Below, piece after piece: positions 63,114 to 64,000 of a stretch of DNA of 64,000 bases. The stretch's first letter is position 1. Every line of letters begins with the position of its first letter. Below the pieces are notes generated by a model. That model was given only the letters and a program-made list of their open reading frames with translations. It made no database searches and was not told the origin of the DNA. The position numbers and the translations under genes were made by a program. Source of the DNA: Mantis religiosa (lineage: Eukaryota; Arthropoda; Insecta; Mantodea; Mantidae); assembly GCA_030765055.1 (NCBI GenBank), contig CM060950.1:462547689-462611688 (forward strand), in the 5' to 3' direction.

Positions 63114-63331
63114 ATTAGGCAAGTGAGTCAACCTTGTATATACTTTTCTCCACTTCCAAGTATTTTATGAAGACTAGTTTCTGGGGACTTCTCCCCTATC
63201 GTCAGCTCTGTGGTAGAGTCTACCACAGAGCTGACGATAGGGGAGAAGTCCCCAGAAACTAGTCTTCATAAAATACTTGTAAGTGGAGAAAAGTATGTAC
63301 AAGGTTGACTCACTTGCCTAATATTAGTAAC
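63114..63331. mobile_element. PLE-H: ~218 bp palindrome of two PLE ends
   Basis: Two arms of about 105 bp are inverted copies with almost no loop (CTGTGGTAGA|GTCTACCACAG at the centre). Each carries a hammerhead-like fold: on the plus strand CTGACGA (63231-63237), stem GGGG/CCCC, GAAAC (63255-63259), TA, GTC; the mirror is at about 63167-63206. Core change: C for U at the fifth core base. Confidence 0.75.
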
Positions 63332-63859
63332 AATGGCACTCCACTTTCTGAAATACTTCTTTTTATTCTAAATCTCCACTCGTGATTTTCTCCTTTTGTA
63401 CATCCATGTCTTCTCCAACTCCAACCTCAAAACCTGACTCTCCAACGTATTTTAAAAAGTTCCTCATTTTCTGCTGACTACCTAAAGCTCCACTTGTGAT
63501 TTTCTCCCACAAAATGATCACTTAACCAGGTGACATTTTCACCGCTAAAACTATAAATTTTTGAAATCCTGTTCTTCGGGGTTCCTTCCTTTCTTTGTAG
63601 ATGTTTCTTTCCCGAATATTCATATGTGCAGCCATTTCTGCTTGTGATAAACCTTTTGCTAAGCTAGCAAAGGCAGAGCTGAGGCAATTTTCATAGCTAT
63701 TGCTATCAAGCAAAAGCAACTCCTAGGTGTTATGCATACCAATTGTATCAATTGCTATGCGTCATAACTTTTGCTTAACCTGGTCTACATGATCAAGCTT
63801 TTGCTAAAGCAAAAGGAATTGCTATATAGTGTTATGCATATATATTGAATCATCAGTTG
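63332..63859. other. spacer with TATGCAT / AGCAAAAG repeats
   Basis: 63690-63840 contains several AGCAAAAGCAA and TATGCATA motifs in both orientations, shared with 51240-51420. Also a direct repeat of about 65 bp: 63050-63093 and 63398-63450 share TACATCCATGTCTTCTCCAA. Confidence 0.45.
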
Positions 63860-64000
63860 CCCGCCTCGGTAGCGTAAATGGTAGCGTGTCTGCCTCATGT
63901 TCAAGAGGTCCCGAGTTGGAATCTCGGTTAGGGTGAGTTACCTGGATAAGGTTTTTCCCAGGGTTTTCCCTTATCCTGAAAGACCAATGTTGGGTAGCTC
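63860..64000 (+). repeat. SINE-IV, cut by the window end
   Basis: GCCCGCCTCGGTAGCGTAAA head, B box region GAGTTGGAATCTC, then CCTGGATAAGG and TTTTCCCTTATCC. The 3' end lies beyond the window. Confidence 0.85.

Overview
This 64 kb window is AT-rich eukaryotic DNA, almost certainly from an insect with a large, repeat-filled genome. Evidence for that: mariner/Tc1 transposons of several insect types, Penelope-like retroelements (PLEs) with GIY-YIG endonucleases, LINEs with arthropod-type reverse transcriptases, four tRNA-derived SINE families, and short host exons with canonical GT-AG borders separated by introns of many kilobases. The mix and the nesting depth would suit a cockroach, termite or similar polyneopteran, but that placement is inference. 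There is no sign of bacterial organisation (no operons, rRNA, tRNA genes or CRISPR).

The only host gene I can support lies on the + strand. Exons at 21705-21817 and about 43213-43436 encode the first and last parts of a SEA domain. The exon at 50578-50946 encodes a thrombospondin type 1 repeat and a Ser/Thr-rich linker. Phases agree across 43436/50578. A candidate first exon with a signal-peptide-like start (10869-10914) is also phase-compatible with 21705. A middle SEA exon appears to be missing between 21817 and 43213. The product would be a secreted or membrane-attached extracellular protein, and nearly everything else sits in its introns.

Layout. 1-1280: mariner with one frameshift. 2240-3345: alternating tRNA-like SINE units. 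3741-4452: deleted mariner/Tc1 with long TIRs. 5085-7254: DNA transposon 'Tx' copy 1, a ~515 bp ATAC microsatellite and a solo LTR inside it. 11390-12665: LINE remnant. 12780-15078: Merlin and Mutator-like remnants. 15309-16273: PLE inverted dimer. 17612-21085: mariner remnant and Tx copy 2 with a nested mariner. 21985-26190: two copies of an RNase H-encoding LINE ending in 127 bp tandem arrays. 26334-29474: Tx copy 3 with nested SINE and PLEs. 29690-38640: SINEs, a PLE, two mariners and a second Merlin remnant. 39159-43120: PLE inverted dimer holding a recent, internally deleted Ty3/gypsy-type LTR element. 44465-50232: tandem repeat split by a LINE, a Tc1/mariner, a SINE and a mariner split by a LINE fragment. 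51657-59806: palindrome and a tandem PLE unit holding a second PLE with an intact 689-codon ORF. 60118-64000: DDE transposase fragments, solo LTR, PLE palindrome and SINE.

The most interesting pattern is in the PLEs. At least six loci consist of head-to-head copies, and in three the whole inverted unit is framed by one target-site duplication (13, 12 and 9 bp), so the inverted structure was inserted as a unit. Both outer ends carry hammerhead-ribozyme-like folds. Insertion order can be read from nesting at many sites.
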